From NCBI GenBank assembly GCA_949752735.1, contig OX457036.1, positions 82,156,505 to 82,220,504 of the forward strand: DNA of 64,000 nucleotides, written 5' to 3'. This DNA is from Lumbricus terrestris (lineage: Eukaryota > Annelida > Clitellata > Crassiclitellata > Lumbricidae). The position numbers and the translations under genes were made by a program. This document shows, in pieces, positions 54,095 to 64,000 of this stretch. Under the pieces are notes generated by a model. That model worked only from the letters and a program-made list of their open reading frames with translations. It had not been told where the DNA came from and did no database searches. Position 1 is the stretch's first letter; each line of letters opens with the position of its first letter.

Positions 54095-56264
54095 ATTGGA
54101 ACAGATTAGTTCTTGTCTCGGATGCTTTCGATGACATTAATGCACTGAACGCCTTAACTAGACATACTAGACTTAACTAGACATGCCCGGCAACGACCAA
54201 GAAGCCTTAAACCGAAGAAGTCGTTCCTTATTCTTCTCTCTTGCCTTCGTTATTATTTAAACTGTGGTCAAAATGCGATTTCATAAAATCCTCGGCTGCC
54301 AATCGTTTTCATCCTTCGTCTATATTCCGACTCTATACTGTCTGCTATTGGCTGCGTATGAGACTCGACGTTTGACGCTTAAAAGATCTCATTTCGTGCA
54401 GAAATTAGTTTCTAAAAGCCAACCTTGAAAGCGTTGAGCTGAATTCGTTGATCGACTGCCTTTGTCATATGCAATCGAAATGCATACGGGCTTCTATGGC
54501 GCCATGATCACGATACAATAAATGTCAATTGGCGACCACTTCAGATGGCACTGTTGCTAACATCGCGATAGCTGCAGAGTTCTGTAAAGTATGTGGTATT
54601 ATAGGATTCAACTGTGGAAATCCAATTAAAGTTCAGAAGACATTTAGGTCTTAAAAGAAGTTTTGAGGAGTGTTTTTGAAAATTGTGAACGGATTTGTAG
54701 AACTTTTGTTGGTTCGGGTAGATTTTCTATGTTAGCATTGAACCACCGCTGCAATCATTATTAACCTACCACCACTAATTAATAAACGCAAACATCTGCA
54801 GACATCATGGCCTTCAACTAATTATTATACCGTCACCTTTTGGACAAGCAGTCACACGTAATTGTCTGGCTGTCAGTCACCGAGTCTAAAGACAACTTCT
54901 ACATGTACATAAACCACATTACTCTCGTTCTATCCATGGTAACCTCATTTCCTGTCAGCTTTAGATAGCCATGTCCGCATCTAAAAAATCATTAGCTACT
55001 TAAATCAACAGACGAACGTATATATTCTGATATAATTCAAATTAGCATAGTGACCGTTTTAACCCGTCACCGACCAAAGCGTAGTCAATGGTATGTGAAT
55101 CGCATATACATGTATAGGCTACCGTCGGTCAATAGCGGGTTAAGTTGGACCCTGATATGCTGATTCGCGTGAAAGGATAAACAACGTTCAGATCCCATCT
55201 ATGCCTTACTGTAGCCTAAATCGCTAAAGATCTATGTAATTATAGCACGGCATGTCGACTTCATAATCTTCATTCATTCTGTGGCACTCGAGCAAACAGA
55301 CCTTATTTACTGCTTTCAAGGCCAGAGACGGGTTTAGCCGTCTACTGCTCCATGACATTTTTTACAGCCATTAAAATACATTTTCCCAACGTTTTAGTTT
55401 TTGCTAATATTGTTATATCCATAGGTCTTAGGTCATATTTCTTTTCGTTCTTTCGCAGTTTTAATTAGAATTTAATTTTCAACTTAATTTTTTGAACCCC
55501 CTATATTTTATCAGGTATTGAGATTCTCTGGCGTTATCTGAACCATTACCTCGTTCGTTTCAAGGGTAAATCTTCCACTGTGCAAACTGTACGTGTCACA
55601 AATATCTTGAATAAGTAGATCTAAGCTTATAGTCTAACACAATTTACTTATAGTTGTTTCTTGGTTCAATCATCCCACAGAACAGCATTGCAGACTAGAG
55701 CGACAAACAACATTCCAACTAATCTATAGACATTCGTCATCTTTATGTTAATGCACATGACCACGATTCATACTTGAAATAGCTCAGAAGGTTGTATAAC
55801 CTAAACAAGCCATTAACTATTAAGCTGCAATTGATTGAAAACAGGAGCATTTTAGGGCAGTTTGAAGCATTAAAGTCTTATTAATTCGAGACCAAAAACT
55901 CATTTTTACCACAGAAAAGATGAGGATAAAGATGCACTCTGTTTTCAGGATGTCGCAATTTATTTAGATTATTTGCATTTACTTTATGAATAAAATCTTA
56001 GTCAAGGGAATCCATAGTTTTTGTACGTTACGCGGAACAGTGAACTTTGGTTAAATGTATTTCGAGGACCATGTGCATTGTTCTTTCTTTTATTGTCTAT
56101 TTCTTTTGTATATTTTGTCGTTATAAAAGTTTTACGTTTTGCGTATTTGCTATTAAATGGTCTTTGAAACGAATACGCTTTGTTATCTATAACAGATTCT
56201 TAGGCGGTCACAGGAGAGTGTGCTTCTGGTTCTATTCTCACAGACTGCAACTATGCAGAGTCGA

Positions 56265-56450
56265 GCTTTTTTCGTAGTGGGCCCAACCAGTGGCCAGGAA
56301 TGCATGGGCTCACACAGGAGCGAAATCTGCTTCCTGAGGATATTACTAAAATATTTTTGTTTTCAACTCAGAACTGCTTTTTGCCGTGCTAGAGTCGGGA
56401 GCGCTTCTGAGTAGTCCCCTGAAGAGGCGCTATAGAAATTCTTGAGCGAA
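56265..56450 (+). mobile_element. LINE 3' relic
   Basis: GAACTGCTTTTTGCCGTGC, GTCGGGAGCGCTTCTGAGTA and GAAGAGGCGCTATAGAAATT correspond to the end of the relic at 34650-34945. The GAAGAGGCGCTATAxAAAT ending is common at the 3' ends of CR1/L2-like LINEs. No open frame remains. Confidence 0.5.
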
Positions 56451-58349
56451 TGAACGAATTAGTCAACATCTTCGCAACTTCTTTCGTTACGGTTGGTTAG
56501 GTCTACTATCTGTTTATATATCTGTCACAGTTTGTCTGGTTTATCTGCCTATCTGTCTGTCCAAGACCAGTTGGAGGTTGAAATGTCGTTGGTTGATCTT
56601 TAGGAACTTGAAGCAACTTGGTGTAAGACTGTAAGCTTATGTGTAGAACAATTTCTCCATGGTTTACTCCAATAACTCTTCTTTGCAATAAGAAGTTTTT
56701 AACAAAACTGTTCATGATAAAACCAACATCTCTTACCAAAACACATTTATTATAGATGGAGGTATAGAGATGGGGCAGTAAATCAAGTAACAATACAACA
56801 TTCCCCATTTTTTATTCCTTCGATTCTGCTCTGTATACTTCTTGCCACCTGTTCACTTCAAAGCAGTTGAAATATTACGAAATCCTATCATTTATTAATC
56901 GCTGGTCAGCCGGACGGATGGCATTACCGCCATCTAGTGTTAATGTCGTCTGTGAATCTGTTATGTAGAAAATGCGGGAAATAATCGACTACGTTTGCAA
57001 TAATTAATGAGTTCATCACAAAAATACATTTTCTGCCTTTCATCCAACATCTGTTGTTTTCTTGGAAGAAATCTTCAACAGTCTTATTTCCGTTGTCCAG
57101 TGTCCTGAAACGCATTTTTGTAGCATTTAAATCGCAGCCTAGAACATTAAGCAAAAACATTACATTAGTTTCTCCATCGTGATTGTAATCGTCATCTCCA
57201 ACCCTCGAAAGCGCCACTCGAAAGCCAAGTGCATGCTGTAGGGCACAAGTTTACTCACTAGCGTTGCGTCTAGTCCAAAGGGGAGTCCAATGGTACGAGT
57301 AGGCCTAGTACAGTTTCCAGAGATGGAGCAGAGTAGATGCTAAGACCGGTGATGCTTAGGTCTAGAGTTGGAAGGCGGAGAATCAGATTACCCTGTGAGT
57401 ATACAAGTTAGGAAGTCGGGGTATACGTGATGGTAAGTTGGGGAAAGAGTTCACACATGATTATAGTTCTGCAGTTTGTATACAGTAGGCTATACTAACT
57501 GCTTTGACAATCGACTGAGTGATACCATTGCCCTAAATTATTCAGAACTGCTTTCAATGACCGACTAGAGCACTGAAGTGTGGTGACGATTTCTTTGACA
57601 CAAAATAGTTCCTCTGGCTATGCTATTGTACTCGATTAGGCCTACTGTTAAAAGTCTACATCGTTTATACATAGGATATACAATACATACACGATACGTT
57701 TATACATTATCCATACTTTAATAATAATTAAATATTATTGATATATTTAATGATGCGCGCACAAATACAAATACAAATACAAACATAATCATTGGCATTC
57801 AGTAAGTATGCAGATATGCAATCAAACATGCAAGCAAACATGCATGCATACACACAATGCATAATATAATATTTAACATAATTATATTTATATAATTGGT
57901 GTCAACTTAAACGATAGCAGGACCTTCAATTTTGTGCTAGACTGTTTACTTTTAATTAGATTAATGCGTACAGATACTGAACTATAACTGATTTAAGAAC
58001 TGTATAGGCCTAAAGACTGCACCTGATTTCTGTTATTATTTCTAACAAACAGCCAGAGCTTATAATGTGGGCCTACACCACCCATATACGGTGTATACGA
58101 CGAACTCGTGGATCACGGTGGATGTTTCATGGCTCTCAACCGCCTTCCATTGATCTTCGGTGACAGACCGCGTGACGAGTGGAAGTACAAAGGAGACGAT
58201 TAGTTAGCCATAAAATATCGAGCCATAAACCGTGTATTGAGAAAGAGTGAACATTGTTGTACAATGCAACAATGGTAGACTACTAACTGTTGGTTCGATG
58301 GATGGCAGCATTGCATGACCTACAAAGCCACCGGTTGTTGCAATCCTGT

Positions 58350-58530
58350 GGTATTAATGGTGTAGCAAGTCTTTGGTATTAATGGTTTCGCCAGTCTTTG
58401 GTATTAAATTGTGTTGCAAGTCTTTGGTATTAATGTTGTTGCAAGTCTTTGGTATTAATGGTGTTGCAAGTCTTTGGTATTAATGGTGTTGCAATTCTTT
58501 GGTTTTAATGGTATTGCAAGTCTTTGGTAG
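58350..58530. repeat. 25-bp tandem repeat, about seven copies
   Basis: Unit GCAAGTCTTTGGTATTAATG plus GTGTT, with substitutions and small indels. Confidence 0.9.
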
Positions 58531-58766
58531 ACTGGTAGGCCTAGTAATGGCTCTCGACTGAATAATTATGATCCTACGACGCTTGACATGACGCATTGAA
58601 TTTGAGACTTATCGAGCATGGTTAGTTCCTTGTCGGTGACAGTCCGCTGAATAATCCCATTGGTAACTATTATTTGGTCACTGCTCAATGTGCTCATTAT
58701 ACATGTAGGTCAGAGATCATAATATTATAGGTAAACCGATTGTAGGGTCTTTATTATAATAGAATA

Positions 58767-58870
58767 CAATATATATATATATATATAATATGATATATAA
58801 TATTTATATAATGTATAAATGTATCATTCGAAGAAGAAGAAGAAGAATATATAATATATAATATAATAAA
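58767..58870. repeat. AT-rich tract with (GAA)5
   Basis: AT dinucleotide and ATAATAT repeats surround GAAGAAGAAGAAGAA at about 58829-58846. Confidence 0.85.
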
Positions 58871-59764
58871 TATATATATGTGCCATCTAGTCGAGGATTG
58901 GCTGACAAATGCTTTGAGACGTCATACCATGATATCGGATGTCTCAAAGGAGTGTTTTGGCGAAGCGTCACGGTCCTCATGGACCTGTGATTTGGGGTCG
59001 AATATTTGCTTCACCGAGACTCAAGGCTTTCTAAGGGCTAACGTTTTAAAGCGATTGTTGAAGTGCACGGCAAGCTGACCACTTTGATAAAGTCTTAATT
59101 AGGCTAACACTTATGAACGGAGTTTCAGTAATCATGCAGTCAGATGCTGATCAGTCAGACAGTTAGTCCACTGTACAAAAATCAGTCTGATATAACCATT
59201 CAATCATTCCAAGAATATACAATTATACATACCGTGTTCACGCGATCTACTCGACTTTCTCAGTCCAGCATTGTGCGAGTTAATCGGTCGCCAATCAGTC
59301 AGTCTTTTTAGCAAGCCACGTGGTTTATACCGTTTGTTATTCATTGACATTTAAATTTTAGTATATCAGTCAGACAATAGAAGGCTAACGACGGGCAGTT
59401 ATTCTATTTCTCATTCAGATGACCAATCAGAATGAAGGCTGCTCGCAAGTAAATTTCTTCATTAGTTAGTTAGGTATCTAATAGGCAGTTTTTGTCGCTA
59501 GACAATGAGTCTGTTAGACAATAAGACCAACATTCCATCACTCACTCGTTCATTTACTCACCAGCCCTGACAATAGCAAATGGAACGGTCTGAAACCACT
59601 GATGCGCATCAAGAGCAAGTATACAAATGAAAGGATGATTGAGTCGGACAATGCGAGTAATTATTAGAAATGAGAATTTGTGCACAGGCCTATACGGTTT
59701 TTTTAACCTCAATCAGCAGGAGACAGATCATGAGAGTTACTTCAATGGCAGCGTAGTTCTGAAC

Positions 59765-59935
59765 CGGAAAAATAGGAGCCAACGAGACCTATCCTAATAA
59801 AATAGTCCGGAAAAATAGGAGCCAACGAGACCTATCCTAATAAAATAGTTCGGAAAAATTGGAGCCAGCGAGACATATCCTAATAAAATAGTGCGGGGAA
59901 AATAGGAGCCAACGAGACGTATCCTAATAAAACAG
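59765..59935. repeat. 43-bp tandem repeat, four copies
   Basis: Unit CCGGAAAAATAGGAGCCAAC plus GAGACCTATCCTAATAAAATAGT, four copies with few substitutions. Overlapping minus ORFs repeating SYFP/RIGLVGSYF are artefacts. Confidence 0.93.
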
Positions 59936-60828
59936 ACAACGGTAATGATTGATGCCTTAGACATAGAATGGTGGAAAGCACACATTTGTCAATTAGCAGC
60001 GATAATAGACTGTGGCACTTCCAATTACTCGCATAGAATAACTTATTAGTCATATGGTGCGAAGTGCAATGCCATACAATGCAGGGTTCTGTGGTGAAAG
60101 CTGCAGCAGGTAATGAAAAAGAAAATTGTTTGTGGCCACTCAAAGAACGCTCGTGAATAAGCTGGTGCCCTGCGCTTGGGAACTTGGAGATTACAATAAT
60201 TTACGATGAGACTAATCAGAGGGTATTAATCATCGTCGTGTAGGCCTGATGTATTGTATTGTATAATGTGTAATTTAATACTTTACTGCATTGCATTAGA
60301 CTGCAGTGCGTGATCCTGCCGTATTGTATTGTGGTTAGTGAAGGCTAAATATACATTGCATCATGGTATAATGCTTTCATATCTGTATATCGTCGTGCCT
60401 TTTTATTGTATGGTGCTGTAGTTTAGTGCAGTGTAAGTCTGTTATTTTATAGGCCTATATCATTTTTGTACGGTGTTGTATCTCTCTCACTCTCTGTCTG
60501 TCTGCTTTTCTTCCTCTGTCTTGGCTTCGGTGCCGCTGGTTGGCTAAAACCGTTATAATATTATTCTCTTACGCTGCTGGAACTCACTGATGAAGTCCAG
60601 AATAGACAGAATTAGATTTCATGGAAACAATCAAAAAAATTGCACAGCAGCGAACATGCCGGAAACATACTTCGCATAATTATAATTTCTGACATCGACG
60701 ACTTCCGGATACATTGCGAAGTTATGCCACATAATATTTCCGAGATTGTTTCTATTATATCTTACCTGCTACATGTATATCCATCAACCTTGACTCTGCA
60801 TCTACCCACACATTTACTCCAGATTCTC

Positions 60829-61077
60829 CTGTCAGAAACCAAGGTGTTATTTTCGATCAAAACTTGAGCTTCTCTCATCACATCACCCATCTCTCTCGCT
60901 CGTGCTTCATGCATATCCGCGATCTTCGCAGAATCAGCCCTATGCTTGACTTCAAAACTGCATCCACAATCTATAGTTCATGCGAAACTTGACTACTGCA
61001 ACTCTCTTCCTAAACATTGATATCACCCAAATTAGCCGCCTCCAAGCTATCCAGAATGCCCTCGCCCGGGCTGTCAC
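60829..61077 (+). mobile_element. LINE reverse-transcriptase fragment, frame-broken
   Basis: One frame reads VRNQGVIFDQNLSFSHHITH then SRSCFMHIRDLRRISPMLDF. After a frameshift near 60975 another reads VHAKLDYCNSLFLNI then SRLQAIQNALARAVT. LGVxFDxxLSF, LRRI, LDYCNSL and LQxxQNxxAR are CR1/L2/Rex-type signatures after the polymerase core. The frame breaks where a hAT terminus (CAGTGGCGTAGC) begins at 61078. Confidence 0.82.
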
Positions 61078-61230
61078 CAGTGGCGTAGCTAGCTTTTCGT
61101 GGGCCCGTGTGCAGAGATCCCGCATGGGCCCTTCGAATCTTGACCTTGTAATGCAGGTATCTTTGCGTTCTTGGCGTTATTTGCAATCAAAATCACCAAA
61201 ACTAATCAGTGATATTTGCTACTAACACAT
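61078..61230. mobile_element. hAT left terminus inserted in the LINE
   Basis: CAGTGGCGTAGCTAGCTTTTCG and GTGGGCCCGTGTGCA match the left end of the hAT at 52921 (CAGTGGCGTAGCAAGG, GGGCCCTTGTGCA). The candidate TSD is GCTGTCAC. No matching right end was seen to 64000, so the far end is lost or diverged; the right limit here is arbitrary. Confidence 0.65.
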
Positions 61231-61446
61231 GCAATACAACTCACTCACAGAATAAAAACCCTTTGCCATGAGAATGAGATAAATAAACTTTTTCTACAAT
61301 GTTAGAGCCAGGGTGATTTCTTACTGAATTCAAACCTATCACGTGGCAGACTTAGGCAATTATTGATAGTGGTTTTACTAAAGACAATGCCATGGCATTA
61401 TAATTTTCTTTCTAGCCTTTTGTCCATCAAATTTGTCAATTGTTTG

Positions 61447-62460
61447 CAGGGCCGGATTTACATGTAAGCCCACTAAGCACCGGCTTAGGGCCTCCGGAAT
61501 TTGGGGGGCCTCCAAAAGTGAACTTCTAAATTATAAGCCACTGAATTTTTACTTTAGTTCACTTATTATCAATCAACTTTTTTACTAGGAATTGATGTGG
61601 TTAGCCTAGCTATGCGTAAGATCGAAAACACTTGCTCTTAGTCTCAGTTCTTTAATAATTAAGTTGAACGCTTGCGTCATACATCGTAATAACCTGCGTC
61701 AACCGATATATTATTATTGTTTATGGCGGAAAGTGAGGAAAACACGTTAGTTGAATGTTTGAGCGATGTTAAAAGTATTCAATTTTATCTTGTTTCAAAT
61801 TTCTGTACTGGTAATTTTCACGATTCAATTATATAGTAAACTATAGAAAATGAAACGGACGTTCGTAAGTGGTGCTGAAAAAAGAAAGAAGCAGAAGGCA
61901 TTGAAGATCAGTGAAACAAATTTGCCTAAAGTTGATGCTTTTTTCCGATCTGATACGCGAGAAGCAGAACATGTGCAACCGGAAGTAAACATTGAATCAG
62001 TCTCTGACATAATTCTCGCAGAGGCTGCCGAAGTTGAAATCGAGCAAATGCCGGCGCCGCAACATGTAGGCCTACAAGATGTCACTTCCACTGCTACCCA
62101 ATCGCTTGCAATGCTCGATTGTGGCAATCGATGTTGCGATGCAGGTCTGTGGACTGAACTATCAAAAGATGATATTGCGTATTGGGTTGCAAAGGGTCCC
62201 GAAGAATGCAAAAATGCCAGTGATTCCTTTCAAAGTTCGCGTCGAACTTATAATGTGACAAAAGCAAAAAATACAATAACTAAGACTAGAATGTGTCACA
62301 CCGGGTTTTTTCACAATGCACCAGAACAAACTCAGCTCATTGAGCTTGCTTTGCATAGAAAGTGAACAAATGCGCAAAATTCCTTTTGATGACATTATCG
62401 CAGATTATGCGATGCAGAAATGCAGGAAAAAGATTATGTAAAACTTCATATTTTTAGTAT
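61447..62460 (+). mobile_element. Second hAT 5' end with transposase N-terminal exon
   Basis: CAGGGCCGGATTTACATGTA at 61447 is a typical hAT terminus (compare the 29300 element). The ZMYM/hAT-like ORF at 61850 begins 400 bp inside it in the forward direction. The right end is not identified; my limit simply follows the ORF. Confidence 0.5.
61850..62365 (+). CDS. ZMYM1-like hAT transposase N-terminal fragment
   Basis: 171 codons from ATG 61850. A basic start MKRTFVSGAEKRKKQKALK and LPKVDAFF are followed by acidic linker, then SKDDIAYWVAKGPEECKNAS, the start of the TTF-type zinc-finger region of ZMYM1/hAT proteins (pattern recalled). Further residues (FQSSRRTYNVTKAKN) are degraded and the stop follows LALHRK. 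The catalytic core and dimerisation domain are absent, so this is a truncated copy or first exon. It lies just inside a hAT-type terminus at 61447. Confidence 0.65.
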   Translation: MKRTFVSGAEKRKKQKALKISETNLPKVDAFFRSDTREAEHVQPEVNIESVSDIILAEAAEVEIEQMPAPQHVGLQDVTSTATQSLAMLDCGNRCCDAGLWTELSKDDIAYWVAKGPEECKNASDSFQSSRRTYNVTKAKNTITKTRMCHTGFFHNAPEQTQLIELALHRK

Positions 62461-62501
62461 GTAGGCCTATACCATAAAAAAACTGGAATAAAACGAGTGC
62501 A

Positions 62502-62975
62502 TCAATTGCAATTCGACTCGTTAGAGACTAACAGTGTTACGCCCGCCCTAACCGCTAGGGGACCGGAAGCGCTTGCAAGGGATGCCCCACTTACTCGCTT
62601 ACTTTCGCCCCCCTCCCCTAGTGTGGCGGCGTACTGCCGGGGCGACAGGGAACCACCTACGGGAACCTCAAGTGTGAACGACAGGGAGGAACGTCCAGAT
62701 TCTCTTCTTTCATGGGTACCAGGGCCTACAGGACATGTCTCCGCGGCGGTTTGTCGACGCGCGACAGCACCCTCTTTCCGGTGCTCGTCTGAGTTCGTTA
62801 TCCCCACGGCAGCTTTGGGCGAAAGGGACCCGAACTCCTGAAGAGGTGGCGGAGAGTATTTGGCTGGATATATCTGGCGCTCTATCAATCTCTCATCACT
62901 ACTGACTGACCCCCCTCCCTCCGAATCATCCGATTCCTCTAGGGCGTCCCCCCTCAAAGAGCTGGCACGAGACAT
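62502..62975 (-). CDS. Unrecognised 157-codon ORF
   Basis: Starts at ATG 62975 (MSRASSLRGDALEESDDSEG); the open frame extends 10 codons upstream. Ser/Gly/Glu-rich and likely disordered, with no domain I recognise. GC content is higher than the surroundings. Position downstream of a putative LTR on the same strand could make it a gag-like start, but nothing in the protein proves that. Confidence 0.3.
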   Translation of the reverse strand: MSRASSLRGDALEESDDSEGGGSVSSDERLIERQIYPAKYSPPPLQEFGSLSPKAAVGITNSDEHRKEGAVARRQTAAETCPVGPGTHERRESGRSSLSFTLEVPVGGSLSPRQYAATLGEGGESKRVSGASLASASGPLAVRAGVTLLVSNESNCN

Positions 62976-63019
62976 GGGATTATTCTGTTTTACAACTAAT
63001 TGCAAGTCAGTCAGTGAAT

Positions 63020-64000
63020 CACCTTCAATTCTAGTTCAATATTCAACGCTTTATTTATTCTTGCAACACTACTTAATTAATATACAATTGGCAGCAACCT
63101 GTGCAAATACAATTCTGCCTATAATACTTATCAGTTCAACACAAAGTATTCCTAACACTACACAGCATTTATGGCTGGTTATTACACACTTTGCATTACT
63201 TGATACCTATCCTTTATGCTCCTGCATATAACTAGACTATCAGTTCAGTTCTTATTTCCTTAACTACTGCAGAAGGTCAAATCACGCTATTAATCAGTTA
63301 CACGAAAGCAACGAATTAACATCAACACTTTGCACTAATTTACCACGACCACAGCAACAGTTATATCGCAAGGCTACTTCTAGCAACTCTTTCAATATAT
63401 TCACGCTTCTTAACACAAGCGCTAATTTATCCTTCGCTCTACCTGTAATGCGCTATATAATCTATATCAACGCGTTCCGGCCATTTTAAACATTCATTCA
63501 TTTACAGATTCAGCACGCTACACTTTAATTTATTTCTACTTCCCTGATTCCTAAGCGGTTTTGCTTATTTCGACGTTCTCCTTCCACCGGAGGCGACCAG
63601 CGGTCGTTTACTTTATTATCTATTAATTTAGTTGACTTCCTTATTAATTTAGATGCCCGAAAACTTAGTTTTAAACGAATTTCTATTCAAAAAGATGGCC
63701 TAGTCTTTCTCGTCGGTTTCACCTCTTCGCGTCTCTTCGTCCTACTGACCTAGATTGGTCCAACAGCCAATCGGAAGCGACCTTTTACCGCTGTTTTAGA
63801 TCACGCGCCGCTCTTGGCCAATCAGCGGCGCCCACACCTTCGCCACGTCATCTAAAAGGTCACACGTCACGCTGGCGTAATGTCTGCAGCCTCGCTCTGG
63901 TGCAGCATAGAGTTAATTAACCGTTATGGCCAGCATGGATAAAAATAAGTATAATTTTGTAGCTTTTCCCAAAACGCTACACTCTCCCCTCCTTAACCCG
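63020..64000 (-). mobile_element. Possible LTR retrotransposon edge
   Basis: On the minus strand the window opens GGGTTAAGGAGGGGAGAG, a purine run like a polypurine tract, followed by TGTAGCGTTTTGGG, an acceptable LTR start (TG). AATAAATAAAG at about 63046-63056 could be a poly(A) signal within such an LTR. The inner end and any partner LTR are not visible, so this is tentative. Confidence 0.3.

Larger units (their letters stand above)
54103..60828. other. Mostly no supported gene; LINE relic and tandem repeats
   Basis: Nearly 7 kb with no exon or RNA gene that I recognise. Listed separately: the LINE relic at 56265-56450, 25-bp repeats near 58350-58530, AT-rich/GAA tract near 58767-58870 and 43-bp repeats at 59765-59935. 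The 97- and 100-residue minus ORFs at 56924-57217 and 56506-56808 lack recognisable motifs. Confidence 0.45.

Noticed and set aside
58350..58530. Repeat-spacer array resembling CRISPR
   Set aside because: Simple tandem 25-bp minisatellite without spacers.
59794..60143. Minus ORFs with repeated GSYFP segments as a repeat protein
   Set aside because: They translate the 43-bp minisatellite and show no independent coding evidence.

Overview
This is a repeat-rich window of animal nuclear DNA. Coding sequence is sparse, there are no bacterial-type operons, and gene remnants carry GT/AG introns. Microsatellites are long and at least a dozen transposon insertions still have target-site duplications (TSDs). 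The composition (AT-rich background, very frequent TAGGCCTA-type palindromes), the LINE relics, a tRNA-derived SINE and a Polinton/adintovirus-like element suggest a marine invertebrate. An echinoderm or other invertebrate deuterostome is my guess, held with low confidence.

One convincing host gene is present: an intronless class A (rhodopsin-family) peptide GPCR at 50394-51740 on the plus strand. It is GC-rich against its surroundings and has an N-terminal Asn-His-Thr sequon repeat.

The most informative element is a Polinton/Maverick (adintovirus-like) insertion at 17186-24929. It has AG...CT termini, inverted terminal 30-bp repeat arrays and a perfect 6-bp TSD (CCCCCT). It is a 7.7-kb internally deleted copy. 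It keeps a packaging ATPase, a zinc-ribbon/phospholipase A2-like protein, a DDE integrase, a C1q-like fibre-type protein, pX-like and penton-like genes (each broken), two other Polinton-type proteins, the N-terminal part of a PolB-type protein and a capsid-like C-terminal remnant. The polymerase catalytic region and the maturation protease are not seen.

The second is a 3.8-kb hAT element at 11407-15195 (TSD GTATTAGG). Its minus-strand gene joins a short transposase N-terminus, an OTU-like cysteine-protease domain and the C-terminal half of a hAT transposase. The first half of the catalytic RNase-H core appears to be missing.

Smaller hAT or hAT-like insertions with 8-bp TSDs lie at 5022, 27566, 29300, 33984, 44590, 49916, 52921 and 53518. 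Other inverted-repeat elements lie at 327-1444 (TA), 9260-10202 (TTA, Harbinger-like), 32025-36911 (a foldback with arrays of ATGGCGG-rich units, carrying a mariner-like nested element at 35366-36165) and 40795-43585 (about 790-bp terminal repeats enclosing a LINE fragment). LINE 3' ends, two copies of an interspersed repeat with large C/T tracts, and a SINE ending in 67 uninterrupted CAT triplets complete the picture. Several insertions are nested, so relative ages can be read. Long stretches (about 1.4-5.0, 45.6-50.4 and 54.1-60.8 kb) hold no gene that I can support.
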